From the NCBI RefSeq assembly GCF_010450875.1, contig NZ_CP048422.1, positions 62,001-126,000 of the forward strand: a stretch of DNA of 64,000 bases, given 5' to 3'. The notes beneath the pieces were generated by a model that was not told the DNA's origin, did not search any database, and saw nothing but the letters and a program-made list of their open reading frames with translations. Source of the DNA: Sphingomonas insulae (GTDB lineage Bacteria > Pseudomonadota > Alphaproteobacteria > Sphingomonadales > Sphingomonadaceae). This document shows, one piece after another, positions 8,218 through 17,419 of the stretch (positions are counted from its first letter, which is position 1; every line of letters starts with the position of its first letter). The translations under genes and the position numbers were made by a program.

Positions 8218-9348
8218 TCAACTGGCGGGCGGCTGCCGATAGGCCAATGTGATGTCGGTCGTTTCCAAATGCCCCCTGCCCGATCGAACCGGTATGCGAG
8301 ACTCTGTGATCGGCAAAAGCGGATAGACCATCGAGTAGCGTTCGACCCTGTACATTCCCCGGCGGTCGACAGGATTTTTGAGGGGCGCATATCGCCTGCC
8401 GGCCACAGCGGTCAGTTTCCGCGCGAGCCAAGCGCCCGGGAGGCTTTTGGACCGGCCCAACACCATTACATCCGCGACCGACCCATCCGCCCGTACCCAA
8501 AACGCAACGTCTGCCCATTCGGGTTTGGTGTTGGCGTCGGTGCCCACCAAGCCAAAGTCGCGCACTTCCGGTTCCCTGAGCAACATCGCCTCGGTCGTCG
8601 CGATGGGTTTGGAGTTCGCGAGAACGCGATCCCGATCGCGGCGCCTGACGGCAAGGGTAGCAATCTGCGCGTCCAACAGTTTCAAGGCGTCGCGGTATTC
8701 GCCAAACTCGTTTTCGGTTCTGTCGGCAATGCGATTGCGCCATAGCTTGGCCGCGTTCCGATAGGCGGGATCGGCAGTGGCAAGCGCCGCAAACAGTGCC
8801 GCCCCCTGGAACAGCGCCTGCGCCTCTACGCTATAATAACCCTGCTTGTGCGCTTTCGAGACGACGTTGTTTAGAATCTGCGTGCACGATTCGAGGTGCC
8901 CTTCCCTTGCGAACTGTCTGGCGGTGTCGAGACGTTGCAGCAGGATCAGCGGATGGTCCGGCGCCAGTCCTGCCCGCAGGGCATCGGTTGCATCGAATGC
9001 CGACAGCCTTGCCGCATCCGGATGACCATCCAGATTGGCAAGGCTGTTGAGCGCGCGGTGCAGATCCGACACCGCAACCGGATATTGGGCATCGAACTTC
9101 GCAGTTCGATGCCGTGTTTTCATCAGGGTTTGCCGTGCGGCCGTATAATCGCCCGCCAGGAATTGCCGCGTGGAATAGACGAGCGCAGCCCTGATCTCCT
9201 CATTCGGTAGACATTGCCGGGCGATGCAGGCCTCCAGCGCACGCTTGGCGCCTGCGACTTGACGCGCCACCACGACGATATCGCTATCAGGGGATGGCGC
9301 ACCGGAGGGCACGGCGGCAGCTTGAAATATCAACACCACCCCTATCAT
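8218..9348 (-). CDS. Exported protein with TonB-C-like C-terminal domain
   Basis: A 376-residue protein with a short N-terminal hydrophobic signal (MIGVVLIFQAAAVPSGAP). The middle is helical and reminiscent of TPR-like repeats. The C-terminal part (ADVAFWVRADGSVADVMVLG ... GRRYAPLKN) follows the pattern of TonB C-terminal domains. ATG 9348 was chosen because GGGAGG lies seven bases upstream; a TTG at 9363 is in frame but overlaps that site. It stands alone between parE and argD. Function is unknown; TonB-like behaviour is inference. Confidence 0.7.
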   Translation of the reverse strand: MIGVVLIFQAAAVPSGAPSPDSDIVVVARQVAGAKRALEACIARQCLPNEEIRAALVYSTRQFLAGDYTAARQTLMKTRHRTAKFDAQYPVAVSDLHRALNSLANLDGHPDAARLSAFDATDALRAGLAPDHPLILLQRLDTARQFAREGHLESCTQILNNVVSKAHKQGYYSVEAQALFQGAALFAALATADPAYRNAAKLWRNRIADRTENEFGEYRDALKLLDAQIATLAVRRRDRDRVLANSKPIATTEAMLLREPEVRDFGLVGTDANTKPEWADVAFWVRADGSVADVMVLGRSKSLPGAWLARKLTAVAGRRYAPLKNPVDRRGMYRVERYSMVYPLLPITESRIPVRSGRGHLETTDITLAYRQPPAS

Positions 9349-9410
9349 CGCCAAACCTCCCAACCGCCAATGTTCAAAGGATGCTGGACGATCGAATATT
9401 AGTCCAGATC

Positions 9411-11393
9411 CTATGCGTCGATCGCCTCTTCATCCATGCGAGCGGCATTTTCCTGGATGAAAGCAAAGCGGTGCGCCGGGTTGTTGCCCATCAGGCGATC
9501 GACCAGATCCTTTACTCCGGCACGCTCCTCATATTCCTGCGGCAGGGTGATGCGGATCATGCCCCGCGTCTTGGGATCCATCGTCGTTTCACGCAGCTGG
9601 CCGGGGTTCATCTCGCCGAGGCCCTTGAAGCGCGCCACCTCGACCTTCTTGCCCTTGAACGCGGTGCGCTCGAGTTCGGCGCGGTGGGCGTCGTCGCGCG
9701 CGTACAGGGACTTGGCGCCGACGGTCAGGCGATAGAGCGGCGGCTGCGCCAGATACAGATGCCCGCGGCGGACCAGATCCGGCATCTCCTGGAAGAAGAA
9801 GGTCATCAGCAGCGTCGCGATATGTGCGCCGTCGACATCGGCGTCGGTCATGATGACGACGCGTTCGTAGCGCAGTTGGGCAGCGTCGCAATCCTTGCGG
9901 GTGCCGCAGCCCAGCGCCTGGATCAGGTCCGCGATCTCCTGGTTGGCGACGATCTTGGCGCTGGTCGCCGATGCGACGTTCAGGATCTTGCCGCGGATCG
10001 GCAGGATCGCCTGCGTCTTCCGGTCCCGCGCCTGTTTCGCCGATCCGCCCGCCGAATCGCCCTCGACGATGAACAGCTCGGTGCCCTCGTTGCCGTCGTT
10101 GGCGCAATCCGTCAGCTTGCCGGGCAGGCGCAGCTTGCGGGCCGACGTGGCGGTCTTGCGCTTGACCTCGCGCTCCTGCTTGCGGCGCAGGCGTTCGTCC
10201 ATCCGGTCGAGCACATAGCCGAGCAGCGCCTTGCCGCGGTCCATGTTGTGGCCGAGCCAATGGTCGAAATGGTCGCGCACCGCCTTTTCGACCAGCCCCG
10301 CCGCCTCCGGGCTGGTCAGGCGATCCTTGGTCTGGCTCTGGAATTGCGGTTCGCGGATGAAGACGCTGAGCATCAGCTCGCTGCCGATCATCACGTCGTC
10401 CGCGGTGATGTCCTTCGCCTTCTTCTGGTGCACCAGTTCGCCGAAACCGCGCAGGCCGCGGACCAGCGCCTGACGCAATCCCTGTTCGTGGGTGCCGCCG
10501 TCGGGCGTCGGGATGGTGTTGCAATACCAGCTGTAGCTGCCATCGCTCCACAGCGGCCAGGCGACCGCCCATTCCACCCGCCCCTGCTCGCCCGGAAAAT
10601 CCTGGCTGCCCGCAAAGAAATCGGCGGTCGCGCATTCGCGCGTGCCGATCTGTTCCTTGAGGTGGTCGGCGAGGCCGCCGGGGAACTGGAACACTGCCTC
10701 TGCCGGGGTATCGCTGCCCTCGACCAGTTCGGCCGCACAATGCCAGCGGATCTCGACGCCGGCGAACAGATAGGCCTTGGACCGGGCAAGCTGGTACAAT
10801 CGCTTGGGCTTGAAGGCGAGTTCGGGGCCGAAGATCTCGGCATCCGGCGTGAACGCCACCGACGTGCCGCGACGATTGGGGGCGGCACCGACATGCTCCA
10901 GCGGCCCTTGCGTCACCCCGCGACTGAACCGCTGGCGATACAATTGCCGATCGCGCGCGACCTCGACCAGCGTGTCGGACGACAGCGCATTGACCACCGA
11001 TACGCCGACGCCATGCAGGCCGCCGCTGGTCGCATAGGCCTTGCCGGCGAACTTGCCGCCGGAATGGAGCGTCGACAGGATCACCTCGAGCGCGCTCTTG
11101 TCGGGAAACTTGGGATGCGGGTCGACCGGGATGCCGCGACCGTTGTCGACGATGGTCAGCCGGTTGCCCGGTTCCAGCGTCACCTCGATCCGCGTCGCAT
11201 GCCCTGCCACCGCCTCGTCCATCGCATTGTCGAGCACCTCGGCCGCGAGGTGGTGGAGCGCGCGCTCGTCGGTACCGCCGACATACATGCCGGGACGGCG
11301 ACGGACGGGCTCCAGCCCCTCCAGCACCTCGATCGACGAGGCATCATAAGCATTGGCGGGCGCCGCGGCGGACGCGAACAGGTCTTGGGCCAT
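9411..11393 (-). CDS. parE: DNA topoisomerase IV subunit B ParE
   Basis: ATPase subunit of topoisomerase IV, which decatenates daughter chromosomes. The 660-residue protein has the GHKL ATP site (AAEVLDNAMDEA, DNGRGIPVDPHP, GGLHGVGVSVVNALS) and the TOPRIM metal site (ELFIVEGDSAGGSA, MTDADVDGAHI). The length fits ParE rather than GyrB (about 800). The partner parC is not in the window. It diverges from the outer-membrane protein gene with 180 bases between them. Confidence 0.93.
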   Translation of the reverse strand: MAQDLFASAAAPANAYDASSIEVLEGLEPVRRRPGMYVGGTDERALHHLAAEVLDNAMDEAVAGHATRIEVTLEPGNRLTIVDNGRGIPVDPHPKFPDKSALEVILSTLHSGGKFAGKAYATSGGLHGVGVSVVNALSSDTLVEVARDRQLYRQRFSRGVTQGPLEHVGAAPNRRGTSVAFTPDAEIFGPELAFKPKRLYQLARSKAYLFAGVEIRWHCAAELVEGSDTPAEAVFQFPGGLADHLKEQIGTRECATADFFAGSQDFPGEQGRVEWAVAWPLWSDGSYSWYCNTIPTPDGGTHEQGLRQALVRGLRGFGELVHQKKAKDITADDVMIGSELMLSVFIREPQFQSQTKDRLTSPEAAGLVEKAVRDHFDHWLGHNMDRGKALLGYVLDRMDERLRRKQEREVKRKTATSARKLRLPGKLTDCANDGNEGTELFIVEGDSAGGSAKQARDRKTQAILPIRGKILNVASATSAKIVANQEIADLIQALGCGTRKDCDAAQLRYERVVIMTDADVDGAHIATLLMTFFFQEMPDLVRRGHLYLAQPPLYRLTVGAKSLYARDDAHRAELERTAFKGKKVEVARFKGLGEMNPGQLRETTMDPKTRGMIRITLPQEYEERAGVKDLVDRLMGNNPAHRFAFIQENAARMDEEAIDA

Positions 11394-11573
11394 CGCATGG
11401 AACCATAAGGGAACATCGCCGTCGATACCAGCGCCCGCCGGTCCGCAATGTTGCTCGCTTATGTCCCGGCTGGTGCAATTATATCACAGCTCCGGCATTT
11501 TGGCCGCGGCGATGCATATTATGGCTGTCGCGAACGTTCCTCGACCGATTGCAACAGCTTCTCGGGAGACACC

Positions 11574-12416
11574 ATGCGTACCACTTTGTTCCTCGGCGCC
11601 ATCGCCGCCGCCTCCTTCGCGACCGCCGCACAGGCGCAGGACATGTCGGGCGATCCCGCCCCGTTCAGCGGCGTCTACGTCGGCGCTTCGGGCGGTTACG
11701 ACGTGCAGCCGAATGACGTCGGCTCGTCGATCCTGTTCGATCGCGGTTCGAACGGCAGCTTCGGCGACACGGTGTCGACGGCCGCAGGCGCCAACGCCTT
11801 CTCGCCCGGTTTCTGCAACGGTCGTGCCGTCGGCGCGACGCCGCTGCCGGGCAGCTGCCGCAACGACAAGGACGGCTGGTCCTATTACGCGCGCGTTGGC
11901 GCCGATACGCAGCGCGGTAACATCGTCGTCGGCGCGCTCGGCGAGTTCGGCAAGACCGAGATCAACGACAGCGTCAGCGGCTTCTCGACCACGCCCGCCA
12001 ATTACGTGATGACCCGCGACGTGAAGTGGGAAGCCAGCATCCGCGGCCGTGTCGGCTACGCACCCGGCACGACGCTGTTCTACGGCACGTTCGGCCCCGG
12101 TTACGCCAACATCAACCGCAGCTTCACCTCGACCAACACCGCCAACAGCTTTGCCCAGTTCGGCAAGCAGAAGCAGTTCGGCTTCATCGGCGGCGGCGGC
12201 ATCGAGCAGAAGCTCGGCCGCAACTTCTCGGTCGGCATGGAATACACCTACCACCAGTATAACGACGACGACGCCCGCGTGCGCGTGTCGCAGGGTACCG
12301 CTCCGGCGACCAACCCGTTCGTCCTGGCGGCAGGCGGCGCCACCACCGACTTCCGTCGTTCGGACGAGAAGTTCCGCTGGCACTCGCTGCGCGCGACGGC
12401 GGCATTCCGCTTCTGA
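11574..12416 (+). CDS. Outer-membrane beta-barrel protein
   Basis: A 280-residue protein with a Sec signal (cleavage after ATAAQA, about residue 21). The rest alternates aromatic, glycine and polar residues in barrel-strand style (FSGVYVGASGGYDV, YYARVGADTQRGNIVVGALGEFG, SVGMEYTYHQYND) and ends in Phe (ATAAFRF), the outer-membrane assembly signal. It resembles the opacity/Omp25-type eight-stranded barrels of alphaproteobacteria. CGGGAG lies seven bases before the ATG. Cysteines in the GFCNG and GSCRND loops may pair. Porin function is not shown. Confidence 0.8.
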   Translation: MRTTLFLGAIAAASFATAAQAQDMSGDPAPFSGVYVGASGGYDVQPNDVGSSILFDRGSNGSFGDTVSTAAGANAFSPGFCNGRAVGATPLPGSCRNDKDGWSYYARVGADTQRGNIVVGALGEFGKTEINDSVSGFSTTPANYVMTRDVKWEASIRGRVGYAPGTTLFYGTFGPGYANINRSFTSTNTANSFAQFGKQKQFGFIGGGGIEQKLGRNFSVGMEYTYHQYNDDDARVRVSQGTAPATNPFVLAAGGATTDFRRSDEKFRWHSLRATAAFRF

Positions 12417-12529
12417 GTCACAGGACGGCCTGCGCTACGCAAGGCGTAGCGCAGGACTCGTTCGGCCCCGGCCAGCGTAGCGCCAGCTCCGTTTGACGAC
12501 GCGGCTTTGCCGCGGCGTGGCACGAAATG

Positions 12530-12564
12530 AAAAGGGTCGGCTTCCAACGGAGGCCGGCCCTTTT
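12530..12564. terminator. Bidirectional terminator after barrel-protein gene
   Basis: AAAGGGTCGGC pairs with GCCGGCCCTTT across a loop of about 11 bases (one G-U pair). A-rich sequence before and TTTT after it allow termination in both directions. Confidence 0.75.
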
Positions 12565-12688
12565 CCATGTCCGCAATCCTCCCCGGTATGGGGGAAACGA
12601 CGACGGGGACCGCCACGGGCGGTATCGTGGGGGCCACCCTCCACCACTTGGCTGCGCCGGACGCCCAAACCGGGGGGGTTTAAACCAG

Positions 12689-12724
12689 AAGGGCCGCCTC
12701 CCTCGTGGGAAGCGGCCCTTTTCT
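12689..12724. terminator. Bidirectional terminator facing gcrA
   Basis: AAGGGCCGC pairs with GCGGCCCTT around a 14-base loop and is followed on the plus strand by TTTTCT. It can end the gcrA transcript arriving from the right or readthrough from the left. Confidence 0.7.
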
Positions 12725-12816
12725 AACCCGGTCATGGGCAAAGCCCATGACGTCGGACGCGGCTGGTGGCCGCGCCGGCCGGGCGGCCCTTCGGGTGCGT
12801 GCGCCGGCTTGCCGGC

Positions 12817-13521
12817 TCAGCGCACCCGCGGGCCGCCGAACGGCAGTGGCGGCGGCGGGCGACGGTCGCGGCGGGGCAGCTGCGCCTGATAGGCATGGCC
12901 GCAATGCGCGACGCAATAGGGGAAGCCCGGGTTCACCTTGTCGCCGCAAAAATGAAAATCGGGCTCGCCCGGATGGCCCAGCGGCCATTTGCAGATGCGA
13001 TCGTTGAGGTCGAGCAGCGTCGTCTTGCCCGCGATCTCCGGCGAAGGCTTGGCCGGAACCAGCCGGCGCGGGGGCGCCGGTGTCGCCGGGGGCTGCTGTT
13101 CGCCGGGCGACTGACGGACGAAGCCGCCGGGGCCGACCGAGCGCAGGATCGGCTGCGGCTCGCGCACCGGAGCCGGCGCCGCGGTTGCTTCCTCGACGTC
13201 ATCCTCGTCGTCCTCGTCCTCGACCGCCATGGCGGCGACCGGTTCGGGTGCCGGCTCGGGCTGCGGCGGCGCTGGCGGTGCAGCGACCACCGGCGCCGGC
13301 TCCGGCGCGACCGGTGCGGGTTCCGGGGCGACGGGCGCCGCCACCGCGACGGGTTCGTTGGCCTTCACCGGCGACGGGCGCGATTGAAGGCCCAGGCGAT
13401 GGGCCTTGCCGATCACCGCGTTGCGGCTGACGCCACCCAGCGCCTCGGCGATCTGGCTGGCGGTCTGCCCCGCCTCCCACATCGTCTTGAGCGTGTCGAT
13501 CCGCTCGTCGGTCCAGGACAT
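12817..13521 (-). CDS. gcrA: Cell-cycle regulator GcrA
   Basis: Alphaproteobacterial regulator that binds the housekeeping sigma factor and activates promoters carrying methylated GANTC sites. The 234-residue protein opens with MSWTDERIDTLKTMWEAG and ASQIAEALGGVSRNAVIGKA, the conserved DNA-binding helix-turn-helix. A long Pro/Ala/Glu linker (repeats of APVAPEPAP) and an acidic run follow. The C-terminal sigma-binding part has CKWPLGHPG and cysteine pairs (FCGDKVNPGFPYCVAHC). GAGGAAG precedes the ATG; the longer frame to 13653 is antisense to the next gene's start and was rejected. Confidence 0.93.
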   Translation of the reverse strand: MSWTDERIDTLKTMWEAGQTASQIAEALGGVSRNAVIGKAHRLGLQSRPSPVKANEPVAVAAPVAPEPAPVAPEPAPVVAAPPAPPQPEPAPEPVAAMAVEDEDDEDDVEEATAAPAPVREPQPILRSVGPGGFVRQSPGEQQPPATPAPPRRLVPAKPSPEIAGKTTLLDLNDRICKWPLGHPGEPDFHFCGDKVNPGFPYCVAHCGHAYQAQLPRRDRRPPPPLPFGGPRVR

Positions 13522-13585
13522 TCTTGTCTTCCTCGTTCTCGCGCCGGGTTGCGGGCGACTGCGGCTGCGGTTACCCGCTGTGCCC

Positions 13586-14440
13586 ATGAGCAGCCAGCCC
13601 CCAATCGGCGAAATCCAATCGGCGATCCGGTCCGCACCCGGCGTACCGGTCATCCGGAACGTGAATTGGGGCGGCCTGAAGACCCTCTATGTGAAGGAGG
13701 TGCGCCGGTTCTTCAAGGTCCACCTCCAGACCGTATGGGCGCCGGCGATCACGACCCTGCTGTTTCTGATCGTCTTCACCATCGCCACCGGTGCCAAAAG
13801 CCCCGTCCACGTCGGCGGCATCGTCGTGCCGTTTGCCGACTTCATCGCCCCCGGCCTCATCATCGCGCAGGGAATGATGGGCCCGGCCTTCGCCAACGCC
13901 AGCTTTTCGCTGCTCGTCGGCAAGATCCAGGGGACGATCGTCGATTACCTGCAACCGCCGCTCTCGTCGGCGGAACTGCTCGCCGCGCTGGTCGGCGGGG
14001 CGATGACGCGGGCGTTCATCGTCGGCTTCATCTGCTGGTGCGCGATGGCGCTGTATCCGGGCGTGCACGTGACGCCGGTCCATCCGCTGGCGATCCTGTG
14101 GTTCGGCTTCCTCGGCGCGGCGTTCCTGTCGTTCCTGGGCGTGCTGACCTCGATCTGGGCGGAGAAGTTCGATCATGCCGCCGCGGTCACGAACTTCGTG
14201 ATCGCGCCGCTGTCGCTGTTGTCCGGCACCTTCTATTCGGTCGACCGCCTCGCGCCGACGTTCCGGGCATTCAGCCACGCCAATCCGTTCTTCTACATCA
14301 TCTCCGGCTTTCGCTACGGTTTCCTCGGTACGTCCGATTCGCCCATCGCCGTGGGCAGCATCGCGATCCTCGCGGTGGACATCGTGCTGGGGGTGTCATG
14401 CTATCTGCTGCTGCGAAAAGGCTGGAAGCTCAAGAACTGA
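13586..14440 (+). CDS. ABC-2 type transporter permease
   Basis: A 284-residue inner-membrane protein with about six membrane segments. Its N-terminal cytoplasmic stretch (GLKTLYVKEVRRFFKVHLQT) leads into the first segment, and the motifs FIAPGLIIAQGMMGPAFANASF and LLSGTFYSVDRLAP are typical of ABC-2 exporters of lipids, polysaccharides or drugs. No ATPase gene is adjacent, so the partner must be elsewhere. ATG 13586 was chosen because upstream codons are antisense to gcrA. It overlaps the following hydrolase gene by 43 bases. Confidence 0.85.
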   Translation: MSSQPPIGEIQSAIRSAPGVPVIRNVNWGGLKTLYVKEVRRFFKVHLQTVWAPAITTLLFLIVFTIATGAKSPVHVGGIVVPFADFIAPGLIIAQGMMGPAFANASFSLLVGKIQGTIVDYLQPPLSSAELLAALVGGAMTRAFIVGFICWCAMALYPGVHVTPVHPLAILWFGFLGAAFLSFLGVLTSIWAEKFDHAAAVTNFVIAPLSLLSGTFYSVDRLAPTFRAFSHANPFFYIISGFRYGFLGTSDSPIAVGSIAILAVDIVLGVSCYLLLRKGWKLKN

Positions 14441-15699
14441 TCGCCGCGTTCACACTGGCGTTGCTGCCCGCGGCGCCGGCCACCGCACAAAGCGCCCCGG
14501 CAGCGGCCGTCGCGCCCGATCCGGCGGTGCGCACCCGCGCCGATGCGCTGGTCGCGATACTGGGGGGAAAGCCCGGCTATGACGCGGCGTTCGCGCCGGT
14601 GTTCAAGGCGGCGGTGCCGGCCGAACGCTTCGCCGCGCTGACCAGGCAGCTGCGCGCCACGCTCGGCGAACCGCGCCGGGTCGAACGGATCGATCCGATC
14701 GGCCGTTGGGCGGCGCTGGCGACCATCGCCTACGACCGCGGCAGCGCGACGATGCGATTGGCGCTGGCCCCAGCCGCCCCGCACGCGATCACCGGCCTGC
14801 TCGTCACCGGTACGGCGCTGCACGGCGACACCGCCGCGAAGATCCGGGCCGACCTCGCCGCCCTGCCGGGCACCGTGCAACTGGGCATATACCCGCTCGA
14901 CGGCGGCGCGCCGGTGCTGGAGGTCGACGGCGATGCCCCCGCACCGCTCGGCTCCGCCTTCAAGCTGTGGGTGCTGGCAGAGGCCGCGCGGCAGGTCGCC
15001 GCCGGCGATATCCGCTGGGACACGGTCGTGCCGGTGGGCACGCCATCGCTGCCATCGGGAATCCTGCAAGGCTGGCCGGCGGCGACGCCGGTGACGATCC
15101 AGACGCTGGCGACGCTGATGATCTCGATCAGCGACAACACCGCGACCGACACCTTGCTGACGGCGCTGGGCCGCGAGCGGGTCGATGCGATGGCGGCGCG
15201 ATACGGCGGCCGCGGTCCGGTGCTCACCACGCGCGAGGCGTTCGTCATCAAGGGCGACCCCGCGCTCACCGCCGCCTGGGCGAGCGGCGATGCGGCCCGG
15301 CGCAGCGCGCTGCTGGCGGCGCAGGCACCGCGGATCGCCGCCGCTGCGCTCGACCCGCTGATGTTCTCGTCCGGTCCGCTGGCGAACACATCGGTCGAAT
15401 GGTTCGCCTCGGCACGCGACATGGCACGGCTGCTCGGCGCGCTGCGCGACGCGGGGCCGGTGGTGCGCGGCGTGCTGGCGATCAATCCCGGCGTCGATCC
15501 GGCAACGGCGGCACGCTTCGCCTATGTCGGCTTCAAGGGCGGGTCGGAACCCGGCGTGATCGCGCTGGACGTGCTGGCGCAGGCGAAGGACGGTCGCTGG
15601 TATGCGGTCTGCGCCAGCTGGCACCGCCGCGACGGCACCGTCGACGAAGCGACGTTCCTGCCGCTGGTGACGCGCGCGCTATCCCTCGTCGCCGGCTGA
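14398..15699 (+). CDS. Class-A beta-lactamase-like serine hydrolase
   Basis: A 433-residue exported enzyme. The N-terminus has a signal-like segment (LIAAFTLALLPAAPATAQ, to about residue 31), then a DUF3887-like stretch, then the serine penicillin-recognising fold: S186-A-F-K189, S245-D-N247 and K380-G-G. These match the SxxK, SDN and KTG boxes of class A enzymes. It is longer than typical class A beta-lactamases and has KGG instead of KTG, so beta-lactam hydrolysis is not assured. The ATG at 14398 lies inside the permease gene; a CTG at about 14425 would shorten the signal. Confidence 0.82.
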   Translation: MLSAAAKRLEAQELIAAFTLALLPAAPATAQSAPAAAVAPDPAVRTRADALVAILGGKPGYDAAFAPVFKAAVPAERFAALTRQLRATLGEPRRVERIDPIGRWAALATIAYDRGSATMRLALAPAAPHAITGLLVTGTALHGDTAAKIRADLAALPGTVQLGIYPLDGGAPVLEVDGDAPAPLGSAFKLWVLAEAARQVAAGDIRWDTVVPVGTPSLPSGILQGWPAATPVTIQTLATLMISISDNTATDTLLTALGRERVDAMAARYGGRGPVLTTREAFVIKGDPALTAAWASGDAARRSALLAAQAPRIAAAALDPLMFSSGPLANTSVEWFASARDMARLLGALRDAGPVVRGVLAINPGVDPATAARFAYVGFKGGSEPGVIALDVLAQAKDGRWYAVCASWHRRDGTVDEATFLPLVTRALSLVAG

Positions 15700-15714
15700 T
15701 CGCACGCGGCCGGG

Positions 15715-16239
15715 TCAGCCGCGCCACTCGTCCCGCAAAAGGCCGAAGATCAGCGCATCGCGCACGCCGATATGCGTCTCCCACTCCGCGCGCAGCCGTC
15801 CCTCCAGCGTAAAGCCCATCGCACGCAGCAACCGGATCGAGCCGGCATTGTCCGGATCGGAATCGGCGAACACCCGCCGTGTGCCGCTGGCGAACAGGTG
15901 CGCCACCACCGCCGAGACCGCCTCGCGCGCCACGCCCGCGCCCCATGCGTCGCGCGCGATCAGATAGCCGATCTCGACCACACCCGCCTGCCGATGCGCG
16001 TTGGCCACGACGAAGCCGATCGCGGTATCGTCGTCGCTACGGGTCACCGCCCACGCCCGCCCGCCGAACGTGCCATCGCCGAAGTGTTGCCGCACGGCGT
16101 CGACCGAATCGAACGGCGCGCACGACCACCAGCGCATCGCACCGGCATCGGCCATCGTCGCGAACAACGCCCCGGCATCGTCCGGCACCCGGCGCCGCAG
16201 CCTCAGCCGCGCCGTCGCCAGCGTCGGCAGACCGGTCAC
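15715..16239 (-). CDS. GNAT-family acetyltransferase
   Basis: A 174-residue protein of the RimJ/RimL type. It starts with the family signature LATARLRLRRRVPDDAGALF. A GYLIARDAWGAGVAREAVSA segment matches the acetyl-CoA loop, and NAGSIRLLRAMGFTLEGRLR the C-terminal motif. The GTG start at 16239 overlaps the lysR stop as GTGA. It is last in the metZ-apaG-lysR-GNAT run. The substrate cannot be inferred. Confidence 0.85.
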   Translation of the reverse strand: MTGLPTLATARLRLRRRVPDDAGALFATMADAGAMRWWSCAPFDSVDAVRQHFGDGTFGGRAWAVTRSDDDTAIGFVVANAHRQAGVVEIGYLIARDAWGAGVAREAVSAVVAHLFASGTRRVFADSDPDNAGSIRLLRAMGFTLEGRLRAEWETHIGVRDALIFGLLRDEWRG

Positions 16240-17024
16240 GCCGTCAGCGCATCGACCAGCGCACGCACCTTCGCCTGCCGCCATTGCGGCAGCGGCGCGA
16301 CCAGCCAATACCCCAGCCGCGACGGTTGCGCATCGCCGACCACCGCGACCTTGCCCGCCGCGATCGCGCGCGCCGCCAACAGTTCCGGTACCGTCGCCCG
16401 GCCCAGTCCTGCGACCGCGGCGTCGATCGCCAGCCCCGCATCCGCGACCCGCACCAGCGTCGGGCCGTCGCCACCCGGCGCGCCGGGCCAGCCGATCACC
16501 GCATCACCGGCCAGTGGCGCCGCGATCGTCACCATGCCCTCCGATTCGAGTGCCTCGCCCTCATGCTCGCCCGGCCCCTCGCCCCAGCGGACCGCGAGGT
16601 CGAGGTTCGCTTCGGTGAAATCGATCGCATCGTCCGCCGACAGCAATATGAAGCGCAATTCGCCGTCGCGCTGCGCGATTTCGGCCAGTCGCGGCATCAG
16701 CCATTTCTCGGTCAGGTCGCGCGGCGCGGCGATGGTCAGCGACTTGGACGATTGCCCCGCCTGCATCGCCCGCACCGCTTCCTCGAACTGGAGGAAGCCG
16801 TCGCGCAGCGCGCCCAGCCCCGCCTCCGCCTCCGGCGTCAGTTCCAGCCCCCGCGTGGTCCGGCGGAACAGCACCACGCCCAGCGTATCCTCCAGCGCGC
16901 GGACCTGCTGCCCGACCGCCGCCGGCGTCACCGCCAGCTCGTCCGCGGCGCGGGTGAAGCTCAGGTGCCGCGCCGCCGCGTCGAGCACGCGCAGCCCGTT
17001 CAGCGGCAGGTGCGTCCGCTTCAC
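16236..17024 (-). CDS. LysR-family regulator, GcvA-like
   Basis: A 262-residue regulator. The N-terminal winged helix (LNGLRVLDAAARHLSFTRAA, then ELAVTPAAVGQQVRALE) closely follows the GcvA subgroup. The effector domain continues with APRDLTEKWLMPRLAEI. At 262 residues it is somewhat shorter than the usual 300. The GTG start at 17024 overlaps the apaG stop (GTGA) and its own stop overlaps the GNAT start. The placement suggests it regulates its own operon or methionine/glycine metabolism, which is inference. Confidence 0.85.
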   Translation of the reverse strand: MKRTHLPLNGLRVLDAAARHLSFTRAADELAVTPAAVGQQVRALEDTLGVVLFRRTTRGLELTPEAEAGLGALRDGFLQFEEAVRAMQAGQSSKSLTIAAPRDLTEKWLMPRLAEIAQRDGELRFILLSADDAIDFTEANLDLAVRWGEGPGEHEGEALESEGMVTIAAPLAGDAVIGWPGAPGGDGPTLVRVADAGLAIDAAVAGLGRATVPELLAARAIAAGKVAVVGDAQPSRLGYWLVAPLPQWRQAKVRALVDALTA

Positions 17025-17419
17025 GAATCGACCGCCGGCGCGTGCAGCCCGAACTTCGGGATCGCCGCGTCGAAATGCGCGCCATCCTCGCCGATCAGGC
17101 GATAGCTGCCCTCCATCGCGCCGGTCGGCGTCTGGAGCGGGCAGCCCGAGACATAGTCGAAGCTGCTGCCCGGTGCGATCAGTGGCTGTTCGCCGACGAC
17201 GCCCTCGCCCTCCACCGAATGGCGCGCGCCGCGGCCGTCGGTGATGACCCAGTGGCGGGTCAGCAACTGGACGGCACGCTCCGATTCGTTCTCGATGCGG
17301 ATATGATAGGCCCAGAACCAGCGGCCGCGCCGCGGTTCGGACTGTTCGGGCAGATAGCTGACCGCGACGCGCACAGTCACCCCGTCGGTCGTGGTCGCGT
17401 GCGGAAAGAATTCCTTCAC
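17021..17419 (-). CDS. apaG: ApaG protein
   Basis: A 132-residue single-domain immunoglobulin-like protein. ApaG motifs include GRWFWAYHIRIENES, LLTRHWVITDGRG, VVGEQPLIAPGSSFDYVSG and MEGSYRLIGEDG, covering almost the whole length. Its biochemical role is unsettled in the literature (divalent-ion and phosphate-related effects). The start codon is GTG, overlapping the metZ stop as GTGA. Confidence 0.93.
   Translation of the reverse strand: MKEFFPHATTTDGVTVRVAVSYLPEQSEPRRGRWFWAYHIRIENESERAVQLLTRHWVITDGRGARHSVEGEGVVGEQPLIAPGSSFDYVSGCPLQTPTGAMEGSYRLIGEDGAHFDAAIPKFGLHAPAVDS

Larger units (their letters stand above)
12417..12816. other. Intergenic region with three strong hairpins
   Basis: About 400 bases between the convergent barrel-protein gene and gcrA with no credible gene. 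It holds a perfect 12-bp inverted repeat at 12429-12455 (CCTGCGCTACGC and GCGTAGCGCAGG, loop AAG), and two terminator-type hairpins listed separately. Between the last two lies the 10-base palindrome GGTTTAAACC. Open frames crossing it are built from the hairpins and look spurious. Confidence 0.6.

Noticed and set aside
9294..11408. Long plus-strand frame opposite parE
   Set aside because: It is the mirror of the parE codons, with His/Gln/Arg/Asp-rich composition and no family features. ParE motifs fully explain the minus strand.
12418..12741. 107-codon minus-strand frame in the barrel-gcrA gap
   Set aside because: It crosses three hairpins and terminators, is Arg/Pro/Trp-rich and has no ribosome site; judged a by-product of the repeats.
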